Shown piece by piece: positions 1 to 11,645 of a stretch of DNA of 64,000 nucleotides (position 1 is the first letter of the stretch; the number at the start of each line of letters is the position of its first letter). The notes below the pieces were generated by a model. The model had not been told where the DNA came from, ran no database searches, and saw only the letters and a list, made by a program, of their open reading frames with translations. Where the stretch lies: assembly GCA_020744425.1 (NCBI GenBank), contig JAGMUV010000011.1, positions 1,674,001-1,738,000 on the forward strand. The letters run 5' to 3'. The position numbers and the translations under genes are program-made. Source of the DNA: Dactylonectria macrodidyma. Lineage: Eukaryota > Ascomycota > Sordariomycetes > Hypocreales > Nectriaceae.

Positions 1-324
1 CTCGGTAGCAATCAGGTCCTTGAACGCCGGCGACCCACTGGCAACCGTCATGCCCTTTACTTTGTAACTGTCCTTGACGGTGTATGGGATGCCTTCTAAG
101 CGGCGGACGGGTAGGCCAGAAGCACGACGGTCGTCGGAGGCGGCAGCATCGTCAAAGAGTTGGAGGTTGAGAATAGGGATCGAGTTCAATGTGATGCCGC
201 GACAATCGTAGTGAGAGATGCGACGGAGGTAGTGCGCAACGAGTTCCACACTAGTCAAACTACCTGAGGATAAAGCGGCTTGAAGCTCGTCAATTGTAGC
301 TTCAACTAGGTTGAGGGTGGCCAT
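1..324 (-). CDS. Amidase signature family protein, 5' part (cut by window edge)
   Basis: The first 108 codons of a minus-strand gene that runs off the left edge. Amidase-signature enzymes hydrolyse C-N bonds of amides to acid plus ammonia with a Lys-Ser-Ser triad. Seen here: ATG at 324, an N-terminal stretch with EATIDELQAALSSGSLTSVE (the usual 'sub-dividing helix' opening of the family) and the peptide GIPYTVKDSYKVKG near residues 83-96, whose first Lys matches the catalytic Lys of the family. The Gly/Ser-rich stretch with the two serines lies outside the window. No signal peptide is visible, so it is probably intracellular. It is divergent from the F-box gene. The substrate cannot be told. 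Confidence 0.88.
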   Translation of the reverse strand, partial: MATLNLVEATIDELQAALSSGSLTSVELVAHYLRRISHYDCRGITLNSIPILNLQLFDDAAASDDRRASGLPVRRLEGIPYTVKDSYKVKGMTVASGSPAFKDLIATE

Positions 325-939
325 GATGCGGATATTTTATCAACAGTGGGATGTTTTATATTTTATGGAATAGTGAAGATCCCGTAGATGCCATGTTGGA
401 CTGGGTGTCGGCTTATTATTGTACGTCATGTCCGTAGGTGCATGCTGCTGCTGGCGTGGGTAATATCGGCTGCTATTTATTAGTGTCGCATCCACTGACC
501 CCATTAGAAACCCGCTTCGCCAATGGGTCAGATGCCCTCAATGATAACAGCGCTGTATCTAGTTAGTAGATTTGATTTTGGCCCGTGTAGACGCCCTAGA
601 CGCCTTTGACGCCCCCACGAACGGTTTCGGACGGAGAGAACAGAGCGGAGCCATGTGCAGAGCTAACAATTATCTATCTCGTGAATGAATGAGGAGTAAT
701 TGTTAAGGTTTGTGTAACAAGCTGCACAACTGACTGATCAAACTTGCTGACGTGTGCACAGGTAACGAACGGGCTTTCATGTTAATCCGTGCCGTATATT
801 ATCCCCGCACTCATCATCAGCGTACTGACGTGAGAAATCACCATTCATTCCATCAAGTCTGTTGCCACAACCGGAGTGATCAGCTAGGCCACTCTCGGTA
901 TATTTTCCAGCAACATCTTCCCTGCAAGGTGCTCATATC
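325..939. promoter_or_regulatory. Shared upstream region of divergent amidase and F-box genes
   Basis: A 615-bp non-coding stretch between two divergent starts. I see no convincing ORF, repeat or RNA gene. It must carry both promoters, but I cannot name an operator. Confidence 0.4.
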
Positions 940-2562
940 ATGGATTCACAAGCCAGTCCCACGCCCGCGGTGCTCAGGCTACCCAATGAGATCCTGTCTG
1001 CCATATTCACGCTGCGAGCCAAGGCCAACAGCGAGCATGTCTCGCCCAATGCGGAGATCTGCAGCATCCGCTTGACCTGCCGGCGCTTCTGCGAGCTGTC
1101 TACCCCACTCATAGTCCGACGCACTACCGTCGTAGACTACAGTCAGCCAGACACACTCGCCCGCCTACGAACCGTCGTCAACAATCCAATTCTCGCCGCA
1201 GGCATAGGAGAGGTCAATGTCCGCCTTCACTTCTACCATCCGTGGGTGGCGGAGACTTTCGAGAATTTTATGGAATCTCTTCTCTCGGAATGGGAGCAGA
1301 AGCGGCAAAGTTGGTGGATCCCCGAGTGCAGAACTCGAGGCGAAGTGGCCTTCAGAGCTGTCATTTATTCCTTCATTGGAGATCTGATCAAGGAGATGGA
1401 GAGTGCCCGCAAACAACAAGATCGCTATGCTGAGGCAGTCGAGGAAGTATGTCTCACCGACGACGACGAGCCTTCTAGAAAGGTCATCTGGGAGGCATAT
1501 CGTGTGTACAAAAAGATGTACGAGGCTCAGCGTTTGTTCGACAACGGACAGTTCGAGACTACACTCGCAGAAACGCTCTCCAAGATGCCGAATCTTCGAG
1601 CTGTAACACTACACGACCGCGACCTGAACCACAATCACGACCCGGACAAGGGGATGGACGAAGTTGACGAGGATGTCAAAGCTCAAGAAGACCGTCTTTT
1701 CAAGCTCTTTTCCCGACCGATGATTTGGGAAGATGCTCGATGGATCAGACCTCATGACAAGATCTGGCCAGGAGTGCCCATCAATCTTCTCATGAATATT
1801 CCACTCGCTATTGGAAATGCTGCCGTCATTGTCGCCAACCTTTCCATCTACCTCTCTGCCGCACCGGACTACACGCGGTTGGAAGTGGACCCAGAACGTT
1901 TGGGCCAGTTGACAGCTGCAGTCAAGGTGATGGAAGTCTTTCAATTTACATTCCAGCCTCGTTGCAGGAGCAATTGCGGCCCCTGGGAGCTTGATCACGA
2001 GGGGCTACCCGAGTACGTGACCAGGGAACTGGATGAATGGCGGCGCATCAACCAGTTTCTCGGCGCCTTTCTCGCAGCAAAGTGCATGTATAGTGTCAAT
2101 ATCAACCTCGGCGAGTTTTGGTACGGCTCTGGCGTAAATTCCATGAGTACGGTGGGCTCGCTGGGCGCCGACTTTGCCTGGCCCGTGGCTTCGGAACTCT
2201 CATCGGTGACTCTGGTCCGGGTCTGCCTGGCAAGCGAGAAACTCGGTGTCGTGGCAAAGAGTATGATCGCCGGGGGCGAGTTTGAGCTCCACGAGGTTTA
2301 TCTGTCTCAGGGCACTTGGAGGGACGCGCTGGATGCACTGAGGGAAGGGTTGCAGAGCCCGCGGGGAGTTCGTATTATGCTTCCTCTTGGTGGAGGCGCG
2401 TACACGATGGGGGAGGATCTACGGAGTTTTGCGTTTGGGAGGGATGAACCCGATTTTCTCGATTTTCCCGATTTGCCCGATTCGTCATATTTACCCTTGC
2501 GAAGTTCCCGAGCTGAAAGGTTCATCGCGGGTGAGGATATTCCAAATCCTCTGGCCACCTAA
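940..2562 (+). CDS. F-box domain protein
   Basis: A single-exon 540-aa protein. Residues about 12-60 read as an F-box: LRLPNEILSAIFTL, then IRLTCRRFCELSTPLIVRRT, the LP-E-hydrophobic opening and the R-C-R-x-F-x-L-x-P-L closing typical of fungal F-box proteins. The family binds Skp1 and presents substrates to the SCF ubiquitin ligase. The remaining ~480 residues are an acidic, Trp-containing region with no recognisable repeat, like many lineage-specific fungal F-box proteins. The C-terminus carries a D/F/P-rich tract with FLDFPDLPD. The start at 940 puts the F-box at the usual N-terminal place. The target is unknown. Confidence 0.8.
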   Translation: MDSQASPTPAVLRLPNEILSAIFTLRAKANSEHVSPNAEICSIRLTCRRFCELSTPLIVRRTTVVDYSQPDTLARLRTVVNNPILAAGIGEVNVRLHFYHPWVAETFENFMESLLSEWEQKRQSWWIPECRTRGEVAFRAVIYSFIGDLIKEMESARKQQDRYAEAVEEVCLTDDDEPSRKVIWEAYRVYKKMYEAQRLFDNGQFETTLAETLSKMPNLRAVTLHDRDLNHNHDPDKGMDEVDEDVKAQEDRLFKLFSRPMIWEDARWIRPHDKIWPGVPINLLMNIPLAIGNAAVIVANLSIYLSAAPDYTRLEVDPERLGQLTAAVKVMEVFQFTFQPRCRSNCGPWELDHEGLPEYVTRELDEWRRINQFLGAFLAAKCMYSVNINLGEFWYGSGVNSMSTVGSLGADFAWPVASELSSVTLVRVCLASEKLGVVAKSMIAGGEFELHEVYLSQGTWRDALDALREGLQSPRGVRIMLPLGGGAYTMGEDLRSFAFGRDEPDFLDFPDLPDSSYLPLRSSRAERFIAGEDIPNPLAT

Positions 2563-3385
2563 GGACGAGCATCCAAGTATTTCCTTTGTTGGCATGGCGT
2601 AAAACAGAAGTACTCAGAGCCCTCACGGGATCTCTTTCTTAGCTTTGGGTAGTATTTATCGCACTCATCATCGATATTGACGATGTCGCGTTCAGCGTGG
2701 CTGCTTCAGGTCTGACAGATTGGACTTATCCACCTAGGGGACCAGAGATCCGAAGATGGCGGCACCAAGATGCGGGGTAAGGCGGAGGCTAGCTAAAGAT
2801 AAACCTGAATCCTCATGTTGAAGATCGGTCGAACGCTCCTCAAATTTCATTGTAAAGCTTTCAATAATGCCATGGCCTTGGCAAAGGGCATAGATCCAAG
2901 TCCAGGTGTGACGCCACACGCGGGCGGTCCGACGCATTGTGATGCTGTCCACCACTCGCTGTCAGACCCGAAAATTCTACGTTGGTGCTAGATGTAACCG
3001 AAGATGTAGGCAAATTTTGATGAACAACTTGTCATGGCTTACTCTGAAGCTAGAAACGTGGCGCCAACATTCCAGCAAGGTTCCAACATACTAATCCACA
3101 TGCAAAATCTTGTCCACATTCCTGGGAAGCGAAGCTGATAGAGAATAGAACCTCCATGCTTATTCCAGCAAACCTTCCACGAGCCTGGATACGAACTGGC
3201 TGGAGATCTAACCGGTATGACATCTAAGCCCGTAAGACCTTGACTATGAGCAACCAGATGTTGCTAGTGAGTGTTCAAGTTCGGATCTATATAAACGAGT
3301 TCGCAGCCATGCTTCTTGATCTTGTTCTTTTGATGTCGGGCAGCTGTTTTTAGGCGGCCAATACAGACACATTGCATCACACTTC
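2563..3385. other. Intergenic, no gene seen
   Basis: 823 bp without a supportable ORF. A TATATAAA box at 3288-3295 lies about 100-150 bp before the decayed subtilisin and probably belonged to its promoter. Confidence 0.4.
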
Positions 3386-4452
3386 TTGATATCTTTATTG
3401 TTGACAATACCTCATCACAGTTCTATCCGACTCATCATACATCTTCGGATATATGTCTTTGCTCCTCTCGTCACAGCTCTGACCATTCCCGACTTGAGCC
3501 CCTCCCAGTGTCGACAGCCTCAAAGACAAGTATGTCGTCACGTTCAATCAGGATATTTCACCCAGCGACTTCGATGAGCACATCGACTGGGTCAGCAAAC
3601 TTGTGGAGGAGAGTGCTGCAAGCAGCAGCATCCCAAACATTGGGATTGAGAATACTTGGTCAGATATCTTTCTAGAGTATTCGGGTCGGTTCAATCCCGA
3701 AATCATCGAATTGATCAGCAATAGCGACCAGTAGTCCCACTGCCCTTTGTTAGCTGCAAGATACCCTACACCACGACAAGTCCCGGTACCCAGCAAGACC
3801 TACGGCGTTGCTAAAAATGCCAACATCATGGGGTGCAGGTCTTCAGTGGAGACTCAGTAAGTGACCCGATCCTCTGCGGGCACACTTGGAAGCGGCTAAC
3901 AGTTGCTCAGAGCACAGCTGATATAATCCTGAACGGCCTCCAATAGGCTGTCAACAACATCACTGCATCAAATCGCGCTGCCGAGTCCGTCATCTCTATA
4001 TCCCTTGGCGGTGCAAAGTCCAACGCCTTTAACACGGCCGTCAACAACGCCTACAACTCCGGAATCTTTGTCTCCGTCGCTGCGGGAAACAATGGCCTGG
4101 ATGCCGGTCTCTTCTCTCCGGGTTCGGCCGCCAACGCGTTCACCGTAGGCGCAATCGACAAGACAAATACTCCCCCTTCCACGGCGAACTACGGAAAACG
4201 ATTTCAATATTTGCGCCTGGTGTCAGCATTATGAGCTTGGGCATTTCAGGCAAGGATGCAACGGCTGTCATGTCTGGTACGAGCATGGCCGCACCTCATG
4301 TCGCCGGCCTGGCTCTTTACTTGAAGGATATTGAGGCAGTGCAGAGTCTGGCTGGCGTAGGTGCCAGGATCAAGAATCTTGGGACAAGAAATGTCGTCAA
4401 GAGTGCGGGCTCAGGAAGTCCCAACTTGCTGGCCAACAATGGTGTTGTGTAG
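3386..4452 (+). pseudogene. Decayed subtilisin (S8A, proteinase K-like) protease
   Basis: Remains of a secreted proteinase K-type serine protease in several frames. In order: a signal-peptide remnant with FAPLVTALTIPD (about 3450-3490); an I9 inhibitor propeptide starting KYVVTFNQDISPSDFDEH (about 3530-3730); a fragment TYGVAKNANIMG; an intron about 3859-3909; the oxyanion-hole block SVAAGNNG; and the catalytic Ser block SGTSMAAPHVAGL near 4280. Breaks: a frame change between signal and propeptide (about 3500-3530); loss of the whole segment carrying the catalytic Asp and His (around 3730-3790); a one-base deletion at 3830-3834; TAG at 3944-3946 where a Gln codon is likely; and another one-base loss at 4194-4198. 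It cannot encode an active protease. The 5' TATA box remains. Confidence 0.9.
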
Positions 4453-6243
4453 GTTTGCAGAGTAATAAAGTATTAATTCATTGTTCATATCACTTACTGC
4501 GCCCTTTTGTTCGGACCGTGTGTGATAGTTAATGCCCGATACCCGTTGATTTGCAATCCCTGGTCAAAAGTTGACAGTGAATCTCAGACCAATTCTGACA
4601 TCGTTGGGCCACTGTGACCGTTCGTGTTGAACCAGCGCCGAGGGTACTGGCTGGTGGTTGATCAAGTGAGTAGTGATGTGGAACATGTGCTGTCCAGAAT
4701 TATTTGTCATGATCATACTCTACAACAGTCGCGGCTTGGTCCATAACTAGGCATTGGGCGAAGAAATATTGAAGATGCCTGGAAGTGAGATTGCACAGTC
4801 AACAAATATATATGCGCAATAAGAAAAGACCAGCATTGAAACATAGTATTTCATCCAACACATTCGCCGCAGGCGTTACTTTGAGTCCAGCACACTGGCC
4901 AGCCCAGACCCTAGCCGGTGGTCTGATCTGCAAGAAGGGCTGGACGCTTCGGGACCACTTCTCGGCAAAGACCACATTCGGCAAGGCCACGCTATTGGGA
5001 CAGCCGGATTCTGATGGTCTATGTTTTACGTCCTATCATTCGTCTTGATGCCCCTTGGCTTTTGCATTCGACGACCGATGCAGTCACGAGCGTTGTTTTG
5101 TTGGTCAATGTTCAATGTTAAGTTGGCCGTCGTGGCGCCCATGCTTCCGATGGTCAGGATCAGCATCGGCCTAGACGGCACTTACGTGTCGGGTTGTCCA
5201 CAAGAAAGATGTGGAAATTTGCATTAATGTGAATTGATGAGTCTACGAATACTACGTACACGCAATCGCCTCGACTTCAACCCCTGCATGGCGATGCGCT
5301 GTGAGCGTTCAGGCTACTGCGGTCATCAAGCATGCGTACGTAGGTGTCGCAACATTCCAGCCAGTGAAGCAGCCTCAAGCTTGCCTAAGGGAGCCGCGGA
5401 GGATGAGAGGAGTACGAAAGAAGGGTGCACACCATCCGGAATACCACCTAGACATGCTGTCAAGGGTATGCCGACCTCTGCAACCTCGAAATACAGCCCA
5501 ACCTTGAAATGGAAGCGTCTCAGCATCAATGAGGACGGGCCGGTTTGAAGAGGAGTAATAATGGAGGGGCGGGGGAAGATCCACACACTCCGGGGCACTC
5601 TCCGTTAGTGATAAGCACGAGCTAGCAGGGGGGAGGAGTCGCGAACCAGAGCTGCCAGGCCATTGAATGCGGAGAAGTAGACAGTACTTACGGTTCTGTT
5701 TTACCACTGAGCTAGGCGACTGAGTTGGATGCCCAAGTAGAATGAGGAGCAGCCTGCCTGTCACGAGGAAGCCCACGATATACCAACAGCCTCCCCCTCC
5801 CTCTACTGCCGAGAAACATCGAGCCATTCCAATCTATCTCATCAGCATTACCCCAGGATTGCATCTCGGCAAGTGGGGAAGTCTGCATCTCTGGGATGTC
5901 CGGGGAAACCTGGGGAAAACAAGACGACTGGGCGCCATATTTTGACTCCATCTTGACCTCCAATCTCCACTTCCCGCGTACAGCATCTGCCATCTAGCAA
6001 TCTGTTAGGTGGTCCCTTAGATCGATCTCGGGTTGTGGTCCACCAGATCCAAGCGAGCGCACGACCGCGACACGACACGACCCTTGTCTGTTTCTCAACC
6101 CCAGACCGCGAGGAGAGAGGCGGAGAGCCTTGCTAATTATAATAACCAGCGCCTTCGCCTTCGTTCCCATCGATTCTTCAGCTCCCACTGAGATCACCAT
6201 CACCCTCACCATCTCTTCGCCTTGGTTGGCCTGTCCATCAGCA
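4453..6243. other. Intergenic, no gene seen; MFS promoter at right end
   Basis: 1.8 kb with only short out-of-frame ORFs. A minus-strand tRNA-like patch around 5634-5716 is discussed among the rejected items. The last few hundred bases should hold the promoter and 5' leader of the MFS gene at 6244. Confidence 0.35.
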
Positions 6244-8081
6244 ATGTCTTCCACACCCTCCAAGTCCGAGGCTGCCGCCACGGCCGAGACGACTGCAGTC
6301 AACACGCTCGGCCACGTTCGTCTTCGCCATGAGGTGACCAACGAGATCATCCTCATCCCGACGCCGTCCAACGATCCCAGGGACCCTCTCAATTGGTTAG
6401 TTCTTTTCTGAAATTCCTTCTTCTTCGGATTATCGACCAGGACATCTAACACAATTCATCTCATAGGCCCAGAGGCTTCAAGCTCTACACCGCCGGTGCA
6501 GTATGCTTCGCCATGATCATGTGCAACTTCCTGGCCGCCGGTCCAACCCTCGCTATCCTCGAGACCGCCCAAGACTTCTTCCCCAACTGGCAAGAGACGG
6601 GCATGGCCGGTCCCATCGCGAAGACGGCCTACTTCTTCAACTGCACCGCTCTGTTCCAGGGTCTTGGTAACCTCGTCTGGATGCCCCTCACCAACAAGTA
6701 TGGTCGCCGTGCTGTCTATGTCATCTCCTTCACCATGTACCTCATCACCGCTATCTGGTGCGCCGTGGCCAAGGAGTATGCCAACTTCCTCGTTGCTCGC
6801 ATCGTCATGGGTTTTGCTGCGGGAGCCGCAGAGTGTCTTGCACCCATCACCATCGCCGATATTTTCTTCCTCCACGAGCGAGGCACAATTACTGCGTGAG
6901 TTCCAATATCAATACCCAAAGGTCTCTTCCAGTCGAGACCTCTTCAACTAACAGTGGCTTTCTAGCCTGTACAACGCATCGCTGAATCTCGGTGTTGTCC
7001 TCGGTGCCATTATCGACGGCTTCATCGTCCGAGACCACCCATGGCGCTACATCTACTACGTCGCGATCGCCCTCATCGGTGCCCTGACATTGATCGTCTA
7101 CTTCACATTCCCCGAAACCGCCTACAACCGCAGCCCCGACTCCCATGGCATCACGACGACCCTCCACGCCGAGTCCGAGGCCTACCACCACAAGGCCGAC
7201 GAAGAGAGCAATACCGAGCACCTCGAGAGTGCGCGTCCTCAGGCGAAGATGAGCGATTTCCTCGTGCCAGGCCTGAAGCTGTACCACGGAACATTCACCG
7301 AGGAGTCGCTCTGGAACATGACGATTCGTCCCGTCATGTTGCTTGCCTTGCCTCCGGTCTTCTGGGCCACTATGGTCATGTCGGTCACCATTGGCTTCAT
7401 CACTGCCATTACATCCAATGTCTCGCCCGCTTTCTCTACCGCCTACGGCTTCGAGGCCTGGCAGTCAGGTCTCTGCTTCTTCGCTGGAGTCATCGGTGCT
7501 CTTCTCGGTATTCTCCTCGGAGGCAACCTGTCGGATTGGGTCGCAGATTATTTCACGCGTCGCAACGGTGGTATTCGTGAGCCTGAAATGCGTCTGCCTG
7601 CCATCATGATCAGTCTCATCACTGGACCTTTGTCGCTGGCGCTGTACGGCGTTGGCATCGAGAAGGGCATGCACTGGATCGTTCCTACTATTGGTATTGG
7701 TCTGAGTACGTCGAGCAATCTTTCTCCTTTGATATTGGCCAATGCGCTAACATGATTCTAGTTAACTTCACCATCACTCAGGCCACAAACGTGTCCCTGG
7801 TCTACACCATCGACAGCTACCGCCCGATCGCCGGCGAGATTGTCGTCACCCAGCTGGCCTTCAAGTCTGCCTTTGGTTTCTTGCTCGGTTTCTACACCAA
7901 CCCCTGGGTCGACAAGAGCGGATATGCAGTCGCCTATGGCGAGATGGCAGCCATCTGCGGAGGTGTCCTGATCTTTTGGATCCCACTCTTCCTCTGGGGC
8001 AAGAAGCTTCGCCAGAAGACCATTAGCTGGAGAATCATGAAGTTTGTGCGCTGGGATGTTGACCGAGAGGTCGGCGAGTAG
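6244..8081 (+). CDS. MFS transporter, DHA1/HOL1-like
   Basis: Exons 6244-6395, 6467-6895, 6966-7705 and 7762-8081 give 546 aa. It is a 12-helix proton-coupled exporter or importer of the major facilitator superfamily. Seen: the fungal DHA1 lead motif IPTPSNDPRDPLNWPRG before helix 1, the motif-A-like loop MPLTNKYGRRAVY between helices 2 and 3, the AGAAECLAPITIADIFF stretch, and hydrophobic segments through to DKSGYAVAYGEMAAICG near the end. A long hydrophilic loop (about residues 250-310, His/Glu-rich) separates the two halves. All three introns are 56-71 bp with good signals. It sits 0.6 kb upstream of a Zn2Cys6 regulator on the same strand. The substrate is unknown. Confidence 0.93.
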
Positions 8082-8663
8082 TTTGCCGCAGTGTGCAGAA
8101 TTGGATAGCCCAGAGATTGAAGCATTCATCAATTGGATCAAGTTTACTCTACGCATGCATTGTTTTTGATGATGAAGTCATATCGCCTGCAATGACATCC
8201 TAGTGTGATCCACAGTCATTCATCCATCTACTTAGCAAGTCGAATAATGTAATTTTGAGATTTACACTTGGCCATTCCCCAATTGCTATTTTCACAAATA
8301 ACATCCTCCCTCCACCACGATAATTGTTTTGTCGATGACATCCGTGCCATTGACTGTACATAGGGTGAGATGTTCCCCAACTAATTAACGTACTGAAGGG
8401 GCCCCTGTGGGACTGCTCCTCGGGAGAAACAAATTCCATTCCCTTTTCCCCAACTCTCCTTTATGATGGAAACCCCCTGGCCATTCCAAGCCCCCCCACG
8501 CCCCGCATTTTTCTCCTCTTTCTTTCAGCACGCTACAGCAAGCATTGATCCTTTCACATGAGTTTCTACGCGTTTTTGGCCTTTGACTCGCCTGCCTGGC
8601 CACCTCGTCTGCTGCCGATCGAATTACTTTGGTAGTCCCCCTGTATCAAAGTGACCAAAAGCA
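8082..8663. promoter_or_regulatory. Intergenic region before the Zn2Cys6 gene
   Basis: 582 bp. The part from about 8440 to 8530 is C- and CT-rich, as is common in promoters and leaders of filamentous ascomycetes. No ORF and no defined operator were recognised. Confidence 0.35.
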
Positions 8664-10965
8664 ATGAATCCCTCGAGCCCTGCCCATCGACCAATTCAGA
8701 CTGCGTACACTGCTCCGCGGTCGACTGCGTGCATTCCATGCCAGAAACAAAAGGTTACTCCCAATTCTGCTCCCCCCCTCCTCGAAATGCACCTCCACCC
8801 AACCTCCCCCCCCTAGCCCACTCGCTAAAAATGACTTCTTATAGGTACGATGCATACTAGAGAATGGCACCGCGCCTTGTCAACGGTGTCAGCGCCGACG
8901 CGTCACTTGCACATTCAGGAAGCATGTCTTCCAAGAAGACAGACAAGAGTATGTCTTTCCCATCTGTTTGCTTCATTCTTGTTCAGTCCCTCCTGTTAGC
9001 CATGCAGCTTGCTAAAGACTTCACCATAGGCTCGGGTCAGCCCTGGCTAACGATGTCAAAATGATATACCAGGCATTGAATGAGATGCGCCGTCACGAGT
9101 CAAAGCCACCATTACCGCCTTTGCAGAGCAGCCTCTTGGAGCCGTCAGACTCAGACATTAGAACCCCGGAAAGCCCGAGTCGCGTCAATGTCGACATGGC
9201 CGAGAACATGCTGATCGAAGACGACCCCATACCGCAGACCGTTAGCGACGACATAGATCGCACGCCAATCAACTCGCTCTACCAAATCACCAGGCTCAAG
9301 TCGTTGAGCTCGCAACGCATCGCTAAGGACAGGCCCAGAAATTCAAGGCCACAAGAACACGATATCATCTCCAAAGGCTTGCTGGAATACTCAGAAGCGG
9401 AGCGGCTAGTCCAGGCCTACCTCACCCGTTCCGACCATTACCTCTACGGCATTGCCGCCAAATATCAAGACGCGGAAGGCATCCGCAGAGCTTCACGTCT
9501 GCTACTAACAGCCATCTGCACTGTATCTGCCCTGCAAGATGCCTCGGCCTCGCACCAATACCGCGTTTGCCACGCCGAGCTTCGCAAGCTCATATCAGAG
9601 TTCATCTTCACCCCCGCCGTCGACCTGGAAGACTTGCGCGGCCTCGTCATCACGAGCTTCTGGCTCAGCGACATGTCGTGGACAGTGTTGGGGCTAGGGA
9701 TTCGTCGCGCCCTCGAGGTCGAGCTGCAGAGCTCCTTTGGCGTTGTTCTTGCTGGCACTCCTTCTGACGCGGGGACTCCACGAGCCTCTGTCAGTCAGAA
9801 TGAGCTTGACAGCGCAAGTGAGCGCATGAGGCTGTGGTACTGGTTATACATTTGTGATCAACATCTCAGCATCCTCTACGCGAGGACACCCACCATCCGA
9901 GGAGAAGAGTCAACTCGCGACTTCGGCTCCTATCTTACTGCTATACCGAACTCAAGATGCGACCAGCGCCTTATGTCTCAAGTGGACTTACTTCGCACTC
10001 TTAGGTCTGCCTCCGACCTCTTCGGTGTAGGAGGTACCAAGAAAATCCCACCCGTCTTCAAAACGCAGATGGACAGCTTCAATAGCCAAATCGACAACTG
10101 GGCTACTACCTGGTTGAGTTGCTATTGTAAGTGGCTCGTGAACATGTTGCTTTGAGGTCCCCCACGCTAACCCTTGCTAGCAACCCATCCAGTGGTTGGT
10201 GACTACCCAGCCAAGGCGGTATCCTTGCACTATCACTTTGCAAAGCTGCTCATCTGCTCCCATGTTTTTCGAGGCTTGAAGCATGATGCCACCGTTGACC
10301 CAATACCGACTGAGTTCCACGACACGGCTCAAATGGCGGTACAGTGCGCTAAATCCATCGTCGACCTCAGCATTCGGGATCTAGATGTCAAGGCTGCATT
10401 CGTTGGTTTGCCTCATTATTTCCACAGCATGATTGCATATGCATGCGCGTTCTTGATCAAGACAATCACCATGTATCGGGGCCACATCCAAGTGGACGTG
10501 GAACAAACACGAGATATCATTCTCCAAGTTATCGAACTCTGCAAAACGAGCCAGTGTGGACAACATCATCTCGTTCACTGGATCGGACAAGGGCTTCAAA
10601 CTTTACTTTCCAATTGCCTAGGCGTCCCAAGAGTGAATACTACAATAGAAGATCAGCCGGTCGACCTGAACTGGCCGCTCATGGCGACGACTCCAGGTGG
10701 TTCTCAGGATTTAGGCCAGCTCCAGGGGTCAAACGGACTGAGAGATCCGGATCTCATCTGGGATGCTGCCCGCCAAGCCACATTTATCAACCCAGCTGAG
10801 AGATTCGCTGAACAATGGGATGGAGACAATTCCTACAGCCCATTGGAGTACCAATTTGGTGGAATTCCATATCCAGCCGAGGACTTTGCGAATGCCGGTG
10901 TGCCCCTTACTGGACCGCAGGGTCACATTGAGCACTATGGACTAGGACTTGGCCTCCTCCGTTAG
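8664..10965 (+). CDS. Zn2Cys6 transcription factor
   Basis: Exons 8664-8753, 8845-8948, 9030-10126 and 10181-10965 give 691 aa. The zinc cluster is split by intron 1. Joined, it reads C-x2-C-x6-C-x8-C-x2-C-x6-C (CIPCQKQK then VRCILENGTAPCQRCQRRR, residues about 24-51), exactly the Gal4-type spacing. The middle region (EAERLVQAYLTRSDHYLYG, SFWLSDMSW, MRLWYWLYICDQHLSI) has the character of the fungal-specific TF domain. Such proteins bind CGG-containing sites in the nucleus. The position between an MFS transporter and a HisD-like enzyme on the same strand suggests it may regulate one or both; that is inference. The short first two exons are easy to miss and the start would otherwise be misplaced at 9061. 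Confidence 0.93.
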
Positions 10966-11645
10966 AGGATCTGCCTCACATAACCCCAAGATATGCTGGC
11001 AAATAGAAGGCAGACGGGTTAAACACCATCGCACTTGTACGTAGTAGAGATGATGTGCTCATCGACCACCCTGAGTGACGAATGCAGCATGAATCACCCG
11101 CAGCCACTCATTTCAATGCGAGAAACTATCCCTGAGTCTTGTGATGGCCACAGCCATGCACGTCTTGGTGCAATTTACCATCGATCCAACCCCCGGCACG
11201 AATGAACCACCTAGAGTGCTCATGTGCCCTTCGGCTTGTGGAGGTGGCGGGCAGGTCGGCCCCACTCCGATATACTCCGAGATGCCTCATCGGTCAACCT
11301 CGGAGCCACTCCGACGCTACATGATGGCCCCTGTGGGTGCAGTCGGTCCCCGCTCCGAGCACTACGCGTACCATTAGTGGCTGCGGCTCGATGTACTGAG
11401 TACAGACTCACGTCTTGAGATCCGGAACAGAGCCCGGGATGGGACTCTAGATCGAGCAGATGACTCCCGGCAGCGGAGACCGGCTGTGATGCCCCGCGCA
11501 CGGGCTTGATACTTGAAGGCCGGTCATCTTCAACATCTCAAGATCTTACAACACATCAAGGCATTCATATCATACTGCATCTGCATCTGCATAACAATAT
11601 AAGCCCTTGTCCATTGCCTCTCACATCCTCACACCATCCACCACC
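10966..11645. promoter_or_regulatory. Upstream region of the HisD-like gene
   Basis: 680 bp without a supportable gene. The last 100 bp are CA/TC-rich leader, ending in CCACCATGCC at the chosen start. Confidence 0.35.

Noticed and set aside
5634..5716. tRNA-like patch on minus, with box A TAGCTCAGTGG and a near box B (GGTTCG...ACTCC)
   Set aside because: The D stem does not close, no anticodon stem forms, and the T arm is wrong. At best a worn tRNA or SINE fragment.
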